Shown: positions 26,297 to 35,278 of the stretch, one piece after another
How positions within the stretch are numbered: the stretch's first letter is position 1
Layout of the letters: each line of letters starts with the position of its first letter
Assembly (NCBI GenBank): GCA_018267285.1
Contig: JAFDYU010000008.1
Coordinates: 62,001-126,000 of the forward strand
Length of the DNA stretch: 64,000 nucleotides
DNA from: Bacteroidota bacterium
Lineage (GTDB): Bacteria > Bacteroidota > Bacteroidia > Cytophagales > Cyclobacteriaceae
Direction: 5' to 3'
The notes under the pieces: generated by a model
Seen by the model: only the letters and a program-made list of their open reading frames with translations
What the model was told of the DNA's origin: nothing
Databases searched by the model: none
Program-made: the position numbers and the translations under genes

Positions 26297-26857
26297 TTAA
26301 CTACTCATTCTTTTTTTGGCTTCGATGCACCAAAGCAGTTCGTTAACAAAAACGGAGGCTCGTTTATCGGTTCGAGCTTTATCAAGCGCATTTCCGGTTT
26401 CGTCAAAAGCCTCGGGCGCTTTGGGCACCGGAAACATAGCCGGCACTGTCCAGGCTCTGATTTTCCAAAGTGTAAACTGCAAGGAAGTGATTACTTGTGT
26501 GCCGCCAAAAATGCCATCGGAAACGGTGCTGATGGCCACGGGTTTTTTAAACCACTCATCGTAAAGCAGGTCGATCACGTTTTTTAGGCTGGACGGATAA
26601 CCGCCATTGTATTCGGGAGTGATGATGATAACACCATCCGATGATTTTATTTTAGAGGCAAACTCAACCACTTGTGGCGATGGACTGGTTTGGTATTTTA
26701 ACCGCTCGTTGAAAATTGGGAATTGATATTGATTCAAATCCAAAATCTCGACAGTGCTTAACTTGTTTTCTTCGAGGTAGTTTTTAAAATAAAGGGCAAC
26801 GCGGTGGCTGTTTCGGCCGGAGCGCACACTGGCGGAGATAATTGAGATGTGAGGCAT
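26297..26857 (-). CDS. NADPH-dependent FMN reductase family protein
   Basis: A 186-residue flavodoxin-fold oxidoreductase. The phosphate-binding loop SASVRSGRNSHR is at residues 8-19, and TPEYNGGYPSSLKN near 80-93 is the flavin contact. Family members reduce quinones, azo dyes or chromate using NAD(P)H; physiological substrate unknown. It sits in a possible minus-strand operon between an acyltransferase and tilS. A perfect 11-base inverted repeat lies directly before the ATG. Confidence 0.9.
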   Translation of the reverse strand: MPHISIISASVRSGRNSHRVALYFKNYLEENKLSTVEILDLNQYQFPIFNERLKYQTSPSPQVVEFASKIKSSDGVIIITPEYNGGYPSSLKNVIDLLYDEWFKKPVAISTVSDGIFGGTQVITSLQFTLWKIRAWTVPAMFPVPKAPEAFDETGNALDKARTDKRASVFVNELLWCIEAKKRMSS

Positions 26858-26898
26858 GACGAAAGAAATTTTCCATAAAAATAATTCTTTCTTTCGTC
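26858..26898. repeat. Inverted repeat adjoining the FMN reductase start codon
   Basis: GACGAAAGAAA (26858-26868) and TTTCTTTCGTC (26888-26898) form a perfect 11-base inverted repeat separated by 19 bases. In the minus-strand message the hairpin ends at the base before the ATG, so it could hide the start codon or bind a regulator. There is no T-run. Confidence 0.6.
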
Positions 26899-26923
26899 AA
26901 CGCCATCACTTGGTAATTCAGGT

Positions 26924-28129
26924 TTACGTTTCGAGATAGGCACGTTTCAAAACCGGCTCAGTTGCCTGATCATTTTTCTTTGGCTTCAAACCAAAAAAGA
27001 AACGCATCACATTATTCGAACGGATTAGCAACAGATAAATAAGTATGCAACTTACCCCGGTGAGTAAACTGATGCTCCAAAATTTGGCTGCCATGCTCCA
27101 ACTCAACCTGCAGATATAATAACCGATGGCGATGATCACGGTTTGATGTAAAATATAAAACGGGTATAGACCTTCGTTAAAATATTTTAGCCAGGGGTGA
27201 GGTTTGTTTAAATAATGTTGGCCAAAGGCAATGACCGTAATCAACGTGAACCAGCTTAGAAAAATGGCACATACATCGAAAATTGTTTCTACGGTATCAT
27301 CGCTCCACGGATAATGAACAATACCCCGGAAGTGAAAATACGTTCCATAAAACGGAATCAAAATAAACAGTGCACCAAGCAGCAGGTGTTTTCGTTGTGC
27401 GCCAATAGTTTGCCAGAGTTTTGGCGATGCGTAGCCGATCATCCCGAAAAGGAAAAAGCAGAAATAGTAGACGAAGTAGGATAAGTCGCGCAGGTTGTGC
27501 TTTTCGTCCGGGAAGTAAGGCCGTAAAACAACCTGCGTAATTAAAATTAACACCGAGGGAATGAACAACATACCCGCAGGCGATGAAAGGATTTTAGAAA
27601 TCGTATTTTTAAATTTTTCGGATTTATCCGAGCGCAAATACGTTAAGAACGGCAGGGCGATGAGCGCGTACACAAAAAGGTATGCCACAAACCACAAGTG
27701 GTGCCAGCTGAAACTTCCTTTTGGGTACGCCACGAAATTGAAAACAGTCTTGTAAAAATCCCAGTAACTGTTGTATTCCTTGATGTGTTCGTAGTAAATC
27801 TGAGGTGGCACCACTACAAACATTCCAAACAACAGTGGTATAAAAAGTTTTTTAAATCGCTCACCTGCAAATTGCGCAGGAGTACGTTTGCTCAACGCCA
27901 TGTAGGTGCCGGCTCCCGAAATAAAAAGTAACAACGGCATTCGCCAGAAGTGGAGCCACACCATCCAATAATTAAATGAGGTGGAGGTTTCGTTGTTTTT
28001 CACGTGCCACTCCCACGTGGTGAACCACATACCCGTGTGGAAAAACAACAGGATGACGATGGCGATAAACCGCAGCCAGTCGAGGTCGTACCTTCGGGTT
28101 GTGGTTTCAGAGAATTGATGAGTAAACAT
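26924..28129 (-). CDS. Acyltransferase family 3 membrane protein
   Basis: A 401-residue protein with about ten membrane helices. The N-terminus YDLDWLRFIAIVILLFFHTG has the conserved Arg and His of acyltransferase-3 enzymes, which move acyl groups from the cytoplasm onto surface sugars or glucans. The variant resembles the OpgC-like group. Acceptor is unknown. The next gene downstream, the FMN reductase, lies 66 bases away beyond a hairpin. Confidence 0.88.
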   Translation of the reverse strand: MFTHQFSETTTRRYDLDWLRFIAIVILLFFHTGMWFTTWEWHVKNNETSTSFNYWMVWLHFWRMPLLLFISGAGTYMALSKRTPAQFAGERFKKLFIPLLFGMFVVVPPQIYYEHIKEYNSYWDFYKTVFNFVAYPKGSFSWHHLWFVAYLFVYALIALPFLTYLRSDKSEKFKNTISKILSSPAGMLFIPSVLILITQVVLRPYFPDEKHNLRDLSYFVYYFCFFLFGMIGYASPKLWQTIGAQRKHLLLGALFILIPFYGTYFHFRGIVHYPWSDDTVETIFDVCAIFLSWFTLITVIAFGQHYLNKPHPWLKYFNEGLYPFYILHQTVIIAIGYYICRLSWSMAAKFWSISLLTGVSCILIYLLLIRSNNVMRFFFGLKPKKNDQATEPVLKRAYLET

Positions 28130-28289
28130 AGCGTTTGATTTTTTTTCAAATCAACGATGCTTTTGGGCGGAAGTAGGTCGGAATTTATAGCCCCGAAGGC
28201 CGATTTTATAAAGTCGTACATAGCCGCCCGTCAAATTCGATGAAACTTTAGAACGAAAAAAGAGTTTACTTGAGGAAAAATCACCTCGT

Positions 28290-29750
28290 ATGCGATTATT
28301 TTCTGCTCTGCTTATTTTTTGTTGGTCGGTAAGTGCGTTTGCCCAGGAAGCCGACATGCCTACTGATTTTCTATCCAAAGCTTTTTACAAAGACCGCAGG
28401 GACAAGCTGCGCGATAAATTGCCGGCCAATTCGGTGGCCGTTTTTTTTGCCAACCCTGTGCGCAACCGGGCCAACGATATAGATTTTGTGTACCATCAGG
28501 ATCCCGATTTTTATTACCTCACCGGCTACAAAGAAACAGATGCCCTGTTGCTGGTATTTAAAGACACGCAGACGGCAAACAACGGAACCGCCTACAATGA
28601 AATTATTTTTGTGCGGCCGCGCAATGAGCGAGCCGAAATGTGGACCGGCCGCAGGCTGGGCGATGTTGGCGTAAAAAATCAACTGGGGCTCGATCAATCG
28701 TTTAACAACACGGAATTTAAAAGATACAATATTGATTTTTCGAAGTTTGCTTCCGTTTTGTTTTTCGATTTTAAAAACGATGTGCGCAATGACCCCCGCG
28801 ACTCGTCCGATTTGTTCGACCTGATTGCACAGTTTAAAACGAAAGCAAACTACAGAGAAAAAAATACTGCTTCACTCACCGTAGAACAGCCTAAAAATAA
28901 TTTAGATGCAAAGGCGCTGTTGAAGATCATGAACAGCCTGCGCGGAATCAAGACCACCGAAGAGCTTGAAATGATACGCAAGGCCGTAAAAATTTCATGC
29001 GCAAGTCAGGTTGAAGTGATGAAAGCCATTAAGCCGGGTATGAGCGAACGCGAGATTGAAGGCATTCATCAATATGTTTTTAAAAAATACCAGGCCGAAG
29101 ACATGGGGTATCCTTCCATTGTGGGTGCCGGACATAACGGATGTATTTTGCATTATGAAGAGAACTATAAACCAAGTATTTCAAACAAAGAATTGATCTT
29201 GATGGACTTGGGGGCCGAGTACCACGGTTATTCCGCAGACATCACGCGCACCATCCCGGTAAACGGAAAATTTTCGCCCGAGCAAAAAATTATATACGAG
29301 CTCGTACTCAAAGCACAGGAAGAAGCTATGAAAGTGTGCAAGGCAGGCACACCCTTCCGCGATTTATATTCGGCCACCAACAAAATCATTACACAAGGGC
29401 TGAAAGACCTCGGCATTATTAAATCGGATATGGAAGTGCGAAGATACTATCCGCACGGGTGCTGCCACCACATTGGCCTTGACGTGCACGACCGCGGCAA
29501 CTACGAAAAACAAGAAGAGAATATGGTAATTACGATAGAGCCGGGCATCTATATACCCGATAATTCTCCGTGCGATAAAAAATGGTGGGGCATTGCCGTA
29601 CGAATTGAAGATGATTACCTGATTACCAAAGACGGCTACGAGCATCTTTCGGTTTCTGCGCCCCGTACGGTGCAAGACGTTGAAGCCATGATGACACTAC
29701 CCAGCCCGCTCGATGATTTTGTGTTGCCCGAATTGGATAAAAAGAATTGA
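28290..29750 (+). CDS. Exported Xaa-Pro aminopeptidase (M24 family)
   Basis: A 486-residue metallopeptidase with a signal peptide (about 1-18, ending AFAQ). An N-terminal creatinase-like domain precedes the pita-bread catalytic domain. Metal ligands are visible: two Asp in MDLGAEYHGYSADITRT (about 305 and 316), His in HHIGLDVHD (about 394), Glu in TIEPGIY, and Glu in VRIEDD. It should remove N-terminal residues before proline in the periplasm. A hairpin terminator follows the stop. Confidence 0.93.
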   Translation: MRLFSALLIFCWSVSAFAQEADMPTDFLSKAFYKDRRDKLRDKLPANSVAVFFANPVRNRANDIDFVYHQDPDFYYLTGYKETDALLLVFKDTQTANNGTAYNEIIFVRPRNERAEMWTGRRLGDVGVKNQLGLDQSFNNTEFKRYNIDFSKFASVLFFDFKNDVRNDPRDSSDLFDLIAQFKTKANYREKNTASLTVEQPKNNLDAKALLKIMNSLRGIKTTEELEMIRKAVKISCASQVEVMKAIKPGMSEREIEGIHQYVFKKYQAEDMGYPSIVGAGHNGCILHYEENYKPSISNKELILMDLGAEYHGYSADITRTIPVNGKFSPEQKIIYELVLKAQEEAMKVCKAGTPFRDLYSATNKIITQGLKDLGIIKSDMEVRRYYPHGCCHHIGLDVHDRGNYEKQEENMVITIEPGIYIPDNSPCDKKWWGIAVRIEDDYLITKDGYEHLSVSAPRTVQDVEAMMTLPSPLDDFVLPELDKKN

Positions 29751-29773
29751 CCGGAAGATTTATTTTTAAGTAC

Positions 29774-29804
29774 TAGCTGATCGAAAGGTCAGCTATTTTT
29801 TTTT
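29774..29804 (+). terminator. Rho-independent terminator after the aminopeptidase gene
   Basis: TAGCTGA (29774-29780) and TCAGCTA (29789-29795) form a seven-base stem with loop TCGAAAGG, followed by nine T. It ends the aminopeptidase message. Confidence 0.85.
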
Positions 29805-29836
29805 ACATTGTCTTTGGTTTTAATGTAATTAAAAAA

Positions 29837-30103
29837 ATGAAATATATCTTTATCAAAGTCTGCCATATGTACGATGGACTTGAATTTGACGATAAACGTG
29901 TCTGTTCTATTCCTGACAATACAAATCCACATAGTTGGGCGATGAAGAATATTGCAAAAACCTATCGAGATGATTTAGATGAGAACCAATCTCATGCACT
30001 CAAAGGATATTTCTCATTTGAGAACGGTTCACACATGGTAACGATAGATGATGTAAGGCAAATCGAAAAGGGGGAGTTTGACACCCTTAGAAAATACTTA
30101 TAA
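29837..30103 (+). CDS. Hypothetical protein, 88 residues
   Basis: A short soluble protein with mixed charge and no signal peptide, for example SIPDNTNPHSW and GSHMVTIDDVRQIEKG. I do not recognise it. The DNA is more AT-rich than its neighbours and its codons differ from the surrounding core genes, which could mean recent acquisition. It lies between a terminator and a convergent AraC-type gene, so it is probably transcribed alone. Confidence 0.55.
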   Translation: MKYIFIKVCHMYDGLEFDDKRVCSIPDNTNPHSWAMKNIAKTYRDDLDENQSHALKGYFSFENGSHMVTIDDVRQIEKGEFDTLRKYL

Positions 30104-30112
30104 TTTGAAATT

Positions 30113-31303
30113 TCATTCACCCCTAAACTCCGAAGGTGTTTTGCCGGTTATTTTTTTGAATGAGGTGTTGAACGAGGATTTGGAATTGTAACCAACTTGC
30201 TCGGCAATTTCTTCGATCTTGAGGTTGGGCTTCTCCTTAAGCAACTGTTGAGCTTCGCCTACCCGATAAAGGGCTGTCATTTCAAAAAAGTTTTTGCCGA
30301 GCCCTTCATTGATAGCCTGAGAAAGCTGGTGAACAGATATTTTCAACCGATCGGCAAGATCGGGCAAGGAGAACAGCGGATTAAGAAAAGGCTTTTCCGT
30401 TTCCATCACGAGCTTCAGTTTGGAAAGGATGGTTTCCCGTTGATCATCGGAGAGTGCAGACGTTTTATATTTTGATGGATCTGCAAGCGAAGCTTGTTTA
30501 AAGAACCCCGAGTTTCTAATCACCCGAAAACTGGTTAAGTAAACGGTAAGCGAAATGTAGGTTGCAAAAAGGTGATCGCCCGTGTCGTTCTTGTTAAAGA
30601 TTTTTACGATCATCACCAACGCAATCAAGGAAAGCGCAACCAGTACTTCGGTTCGCAAATGGGCGAGAATTGGATTTGAGGTCTTCCAAAACGATTGGCC
30701 CTTTCGCTGAAAGGCACTGAAGATTTCCCTAAAAGTAAGCACGATGTAGATCAGCAAACTTAAGATGATGAGTTCGGTAGGATGGTGGGTGAACCAATTC
30801 CAGCGAGGGTCGTGATCGAGATGCACTTCGCGCAGCGGAGCGCCCGGATGATAAGCGCCAACATACGAGTTGTACTTCGCGTCTGCCGAGGTTAGCAAAA
30901 AAGGAAGAAGCAAAAGGAAGTACACACCCGAAGTAATAAAGTGCAGATAGTGTGCCCGGCTTAACGTGCCGCGAATACGGCTTCGCACCATTAAATAGAG
31001 TGCAGGGCCTATGGCAAATGCAATGGGCTCTGAAAAGTCTACGAGATACAAACAATTTACAATGTACCCAGTGTACATCACAAAAATCTCGGTGTTGTTA
31101 AGGGCAATGGTGAGCAACAAAATACCCTGAAAAAGATTGGCTTGAATTTTCAGGTTTTCTCCGGTAAGAAAAAAGAAACACAGGAAAAGTGCCTGCACAA
31201 TTCCCAAAAAAATAAAAATGGCAAACAGATCAATATGATAGCCCATACCCAAAAGTAATAACGAATTAATAAATAGGCAGATGTATTCATGTGATGAGTA
31301 CAA
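30113..31303 (-). CDS. Membrane-bound AraC-family transcriptional regulator
   Basis: A protein of up to 396 residues with about seven membrane helices in its first 260 residues, then a C-terminal AraC DNA-binding domain (about 300-395) with LPDLADRLKISVHQLSQAI and LKIEEIAEQVGYNSKSSFNTSFKKITGKTPSEFR. The design suggests direct sensing at the membrane and regulation of nearby DNA. The start is uncertain: an ATG at 31303 or one at 31246 that begins MGYHIDLF; the second sits three bases after a TACTTTTG element. Confidence 0.85.
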   Translation of the reverse strand: MYSSHEYICLFINSLLLLGMGYHIDLFAIFIFLGIVQALFLCFFFLTGENLKIQANLFQGILLLTIALNNTEIFVMYTGYIVNCLYLVDFSEPIAFAIGPALYLMVRSRIRGTLSRAHYLHFITSGVYFLLLLPFLLTSADAKYNSYVGAYHPGAPLREVHLDHDPRWNWFTHHPTELIILSLLIYIVLTFREIFSAFQRKGQSFWKTSNPILAHLRTEVLVALSLIALVMIVKIFNKNDTGDHLFATYISLTVYLTSFRVIRNSGFFKQASLADPSKYKTSALSDDQRETILSKLKLVMETEKPFLNPLFSLPDLADRLKISVHQLSQAINEGLGKNFFEMTALYRVGEAQQLLKEKPNLKIEEIAEQVGYNSKSSFNTSFKKITGKTPSEFRGE

Positions 31304-31347
31304 CTTTTAGTAAATTGACCAGATCATTATTTTATTAAAGAACATAA

Positions 31348-32202
31348 ATGAATAAGCTGAAAAACATAGAGAAATTCTTTTTAAACACGATACTGATTAT
31401 ATCCATAGCCGGGACTTTTTTGGTGCTGGTGTCAAATAGTTTACTGTTTCCCGAAGACATCTTGTCGATTTTAATATCCATAGCCATGTTGGCCGCGCTT
31501 ATCCTTGCTTATTTGCTCAGAACCAAATACCCCACCGTAGGGGTTTTGATATTAGGCTTTGTTGCCTTATCGGCCATGAGTTATCAGCGGCTGGCAGTGC
31601 CCAACACCACCACTACTTTATCGATAGTGATGATTATTGGTTTTATCTTTTCGATCATGTTAAAAGGGAGAATTATGTGGATAATGCACGGCATCACCTT
31701 CGCCATCATCAACACCCTATTTGTTTTCCATCTTAAAGATGCTGTTACTGCTGCCATTACTTATTCTACGTTGTACTTTATTCTCACCTACGGTGCGGGT
31801 GTATTAAAATCCAGTTACGACAGAATGCATCAGCATTTGAGGGATACCAATCTTCAACTGAATGAAAAGGCAAAAGAAATTGAAGCGCAAAATGAAGAAC
31901 TGCTCAAAATACAAGACAACCTGAATACACTGAACATGGACCTGGAGAAAACCGTAAACGAACGAACAGCCAGGATTCAGACTCAAAATGAAATATTGAT
32001 AAAGTACAGTTACACCAACGCCCACCACTTACGAGGCCCGGTAGCCCGATTGCTCGGGCTGGCCAACATCTACAAACTCGAACCCCAACCCGATCCCGAT
32101 TTCTTCATCAACCAAATGGTACTTCAGGCAAAAGAAATTGATGCCGTAGTTAACCAAATCAACATTGAGTTAACAACCAATAATGTTGAGCTTAGAGGGT
32201 AA
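31348..32202 (+). CDS. Histidine-kinase-like membrane protein lacking the ATPase domain
   Basis: A 284-residue protein. Five or six helices fill residues 12-150, then a coiled coil (about 155-215) leads to a DHp-like segment SYTNAHHLRGPVARLLGL with paired His. The protein ends about 50 residues later (NVELRG) with no HATPase domain. The DHp alone cannot phosphorylate itself, so it may be a phosphorylation substrate, or signal through dimer changes. The frame is intact and a bestrophin-like gene follows, so this is not an obvious frameshift. Confidence 0.78.
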   Translation: MNKLKNIEKFFLNTILIISIAGTFLVLVSNSLLFPEDILSILISIAMLAALILAYLLRTKYPTVGVLILGFVALSAMSYQRLAVPNTTTTLSIVMIIGFIFSIMLKGRIMWIMHGITFAIINTLFVFHLKDAVTAAITYSTLYFILTYGAGVLKSSYDRMHQHLRDTNLQLNEKAKEIEAQNEELLKIQDNLNTLNMDLEKTVNERTARIQTQNEILIKYSYTNAHHLRGPVARLLGLANIYKLEPQPDPDFFINQMVLQAKEIDAVVNQINIELTTNNVELRG

Positions 32203-32311
32203 CCAAACCCGATCAGATTTCATAGTACACAAACTTGATTCTATTTCAGCCCATCTATTTGGTTATGTCGCTTCTTTTTCCAAAACTTCGAATCGAAATT
32301 TCAGTAAACCA

Positions 32312-33082
32312 ATGAAGATATTCCGCAGCCTTACGCTGATCATCAACTACAAAACCTTTTTGCTCACGGGCTTAGCGGTGGTATCCACCTATGCCTGTTA
32401 TGAGATGGGGCTAACGGCACAGTTCCCCGATATGCTGATCGGTATTGCCATCGTTTTTCCGGTGGTGTTCAGCATCGGCTCGGCCTACACGCGAAGAGAA
32501 ACGGCCTTGCAACGATTTTCTGATTTTAAAGGCCACGCTATCGCCATTTATTTTGCCGCACGCGATTGGACCAACAAAGATAACGACCTTGCTGCCCGGG
32601 CAAAGACGCTGATCCATGAAATGCTGTCGACCATGAAAGATATGTTTAAGACGAGCAATCAAAGTGAGTGGGACATATCAGAAAAAAAAATTTACGCCAT
32701 GTTTTCCAAGCTTTCCAGTCTTGTTGTGGAGTTTAAACAGCAAGGAGTACAGAGCGGTGAAATTTCGCGCGTGAACCAATACGTGAGTAAGATGATTATC
32801 GCATTTGATAGTATGCGCATCATTCATCGCTACCGAACACCCATTACGTTGCGTGCGTACAGCCGGGTGTTTATCTATGCTTTTCCGGTAATTTATGCGC
32901 CTTACTTTGCGAGTACGTTTAAAGACTTTTCGCGCGAGCTGGTGTATGTTATGCCCGTGATGTACAGTTTTATTTTGGTGAGTCTGGATAATATCCAGGA
33001 TCAGCTTGAAAATCCTTTCGATGAAGTAGGCGAAGACGACATTGTAATCGAAGCCGAAGAAACCTCGCGTTTGCTTTCCTAA
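32312..33082 (+). CDS. Bestrophin-like membrane protein
   Basis: A 256-residue protein from the ATG at 32312 (MKIFRSLTLI); an upstream ATG at 32183 would overlap the previous gene and add an unlikely tail. There are two N-terminal helices (about 10-30 and 40-58) and two C-terminal helices. The C-terminal segment DNIQDQLENPFDEVGEDDI resembles the conserved bestrophin IENPFGxDxDD motif. Bestrophins are chloride or anion channels. The match rests mainly on this motif, so the channel role is a moderate inference. Confidence 0.65.
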   Translation: MKIFRSLTLIINYKTFLLTGLAVVSTYACYEMGLTAQFPDMLIGIAIVFPVVFSIGSAYTRRETALQRFSDFKGHAIAIYFAARDWTNKDNDLAARAKTLIHEMLSTMKDMFKTSNQSEWDISEKKIYAMFSKLSSLVVEFKQQGVQSGEISRVNQYVSKMIIAFDSMRIIHRYRTPITLRAYSRVFIYAFPVIYAPYFASTFKDFSRELVYVMPVMYSFILVSLDNIQDQLENPFDEVGEDDIVIEAEETSRLLS

Positions 33083-33091
33083 CTTTTCGAA

Positions 33092-35098
33092 TCAATCTTT
33101 GATTAGCTCAAACTCAACCCTGCGGTTAAGCCGTTTGGCTTCCTCGGTGGCATCGTGAACAATGGGTTTTGAACTTCCATAGCCCCTGGCGGTAATTCGA
33201 TCTTCGGCAATTTTAAATTTTTCGATGAGATAGACTCGAATCGCTTCGGCCCGCGATTGCGAAAGCTGTAAGTTGAAATTTTCGTCCCCGTCCGAATCGG
33301 TGTGCCCCGAGATATTCAGTTTTTCATCCGGGTGATCGAGCAAAAAGTTTCCAACTTTAGCCAGGTCATTGTGCATGCCGGGCAGAATATCCGATTTACC
33401 ATTTTCGAACTCCACCGATTGGAAGGCAATTTTGCTTTCGATGGGCTCGGTCGTTACACTTGATTTCATGTTTCCATCCATATAGAAAATCTGTTCAATT
33501 CTAAAAAAATCATCACCTTGAATTACAAGCAGGTAATTTCTTTTGTTGATGAGCTTGAAATCGTAGGTGCCGTCTTCGCGCAAAAATTTGGGTGCTACTT
33601 GCACGCCACGATCTAAGTCAATGATCGAAACGATGCCTTTCAATTTCGGCTTGCCATCCTGATCGAGAACAATGCCCGAAAAATTGACAATCGCTTCGGG
33701 GTGTGCTTCCATGGGGAGCGGAAAGGAATAGAGGTCGAGGTTTTTGATGTCGTCTTCAGAAGATCGCGCATAGTATAAATCCTGGCTTTTCGAATCGATC
33801 GTAAAATAATATTCGCTCCCCGCACCGTTCACCAACGGCCCGATGTTGAGCGGCTCCGCCCAGTTTGTTCTTACTTTATACGATTTGTAAATATCGAAGT
33901 CACCGAAGTTTAACGGATGCCCGTCAGAACTGAAATAGAGTACATTGAATTTGTGGTGGTAAAAGGGGCTCACTTCGCTTTTCACGGTATTGATAATGGG
34001 CCCTGCGTTTTGGGCGCGTCCCCAAAAGCCGCGCTTGTCTTTAACCGAAAAATAAATATCGGATAACCCAAAACTCCCCAGCCGGTTGCTTGCAAAATAT
34101 AACGTGTCGCCCGTATGGTTGATGGCGGGTTGCGATTCCCATCCGGCACTGTTCACCCCTGCCCCCAGGTTTTTTAGGTCGCCCCAGGTGCTGTCTTTTT
34201 TTAAGGTAGCCATGTACAAATCGCAGTTGCCGTACGACCGAAGCGTGTAGGTTTCTTTTTTACGGAAGACATTGAAAATATTTTTCTTTCTCCGGGTAAT
34301 GGGTGGTACGCATCGCGAAAAAAACAAAGACTTGCCATCGGGGCTCAGGCACGCAGAGCCTTCATTAAATTCGGAATTGATCGTTTTAAATTCTTCGGCT
34401 TTTGTCCAGGCACCATCAATCTTTGTACTGAAAAAAATGTCTTCATTGTAAGTTCTTTTTTTGTGCGGGTTGCGTTTGGACGTAAACAGCAAAACATAAT
34501 CTACATTGCCGATGGCCGGGCCGTAATCTTCTTTAAGCGAGTTGATGTTTTCGCCCATCGATTCGAGCACGGAGTGAGGCGGATGAAGCGTATCTACTTC
34601 TTTGCGATAGTTTACCAACTCGTAATATTTTTCGAGCGGCACATAATATTCTTTTTTGTCTTGTTCTGCCGAATCGTACCGCTTGTACACCCGGCTGATG
34701 TCAATTCCCTGCCGATGATGTTTGATGGCGAGCTTGTACAACAAAATGGCTTCACCTTTGGGGCCAAATTTCAACGACAGATCGGCCAGCTTCCAGATCA
34801 TGGGTATGTTCTTGGCGAAGTTTTCAACACCAAAATTCTTTACGTATTCTTTGAGAGCCGCATACATTTCCTCACTTCCCTCGGCAAGGGTTTTCATTTG
34901 TTTGATCTTTGCCGGGTTGTGATAGTACGGAACTTTGTTAACGTTGGGAAAAATAAATATGTCAGACTGGCCGAAAGAAGTGAGCGAGTCTTTAACAAAA
35001 ATTGGCTTTTCAACTCGTGTTTGAGTGTCCTGAGAAAAGGCAACAAAGCAATAGGCACTACATACTAAAGCGGCAAAAAAAGCTTTTGCTTGTGTCAT
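33092..35098 (-). CDS. PorE-like OmpA-family protein with PD40 repeats
   Basis: A 668-residue exported protein. A signal peptide (1-22) precedes a short TPR-like helical part (about 70-150), a PD40/WD40-type beta-propeller (about 230-470, repeats such as SPDGKSLFFS and GDTLYFASNRLG), a carboxypeptidase-regulatory-like domain (about 475-545, IVLDQDGKPKLKG) and a peptidoglycan-binding OmpA domain (about 560-668, NISGHTDSDGDENFN and NRRVEFEL). This is the PorE domain order of type IX secretion, but similar proteins exist outside that system. No other Por or Gld gene is near, so PorE identity is tentative. Confidence 0.85.
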   Translation of the reverse strand: MTQAKAFFAALVCSAYCFVAFSQDTQTRVEKPIFVKDSLTSFGQSDIFIFPNVNKVPYYHNPAKIKQMKTLAEGSEEMYAALKEYVKNFGVENFAKNIPMIWKLADLSLKFGPKGEAILLYKLAIKHHRQGIDISRVYKRYDSAEQDKKEYYVPLEKYYELVNYRKEVDTLHPPHSVLESMGENINSLKEDYGPAIGNVDYVLLFTSKRNPHKKRTYNEDIFFSTKIDGAWTKAEEFKTINSEFNEGSACLSPDGKSLFFSRCVPPITRRKKNIFNVFRKKETYTLRSYGNCDLYMATLKKDSTWGDLKNLGAGVNSAGWESQPAINHTGDTLYFASNRLGSFGLSDIYFSVKDKRGFWGRAQNAGPIINTVKSEVSPFYHHKFNVLYFSSDGHPLNFGDFDIYKSYKVRTNWAEPLNIGPLVNGAGSEYYFTIDSKSQDLYYARSSEDDIKNLDLYSFPLPMEAHPEAIVNFSGIVLDQDGKPKLKGIVSIIDLDRGVQVAPKFLREDGTYDFKLINKRNYLLVIQGDDFFRIEQIFYMDGNMKSSVTTEPIESKIAFQSVEFENGKSDILPGMHNDLAKVGNFLLDHPDEKLNISGHTDSDGDENFNLQLSQSRAEAIRVYLIEKFKIAEDRITARGYGSSKPIVHDATEEAKRLNRRVEFELIKD

Positions 35099-35278
35099 GA
35101 TAAAGCCGGGGTTTCAAATCCATTAACGTAAAGTGGCTGAAAAATATGTGATTAACAAAATTTTTGCTTGTTGAAACCAATCGTTTATCGGTATTGGCAC
35201 AGCGATTGACTAATAAAAGCAGCACATAATTTTAGTAGGAGTCATAACTTTTTTGTGTCAAATTGGCACTAATTTATC

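Noticed and set aside
32183..32311. Upstream start for the bestrophin-like gene
   Set aside because: It overlaps the preceding gene and adds a stretch unlike the family; the ATG at 32312 begins with the hydrophobic segment.
34463..35068. Antisense frame of 201 codons in the PorE-like gene
   Set aside because: It mirrors the codon pattern of the real gene and has no conserved motif.
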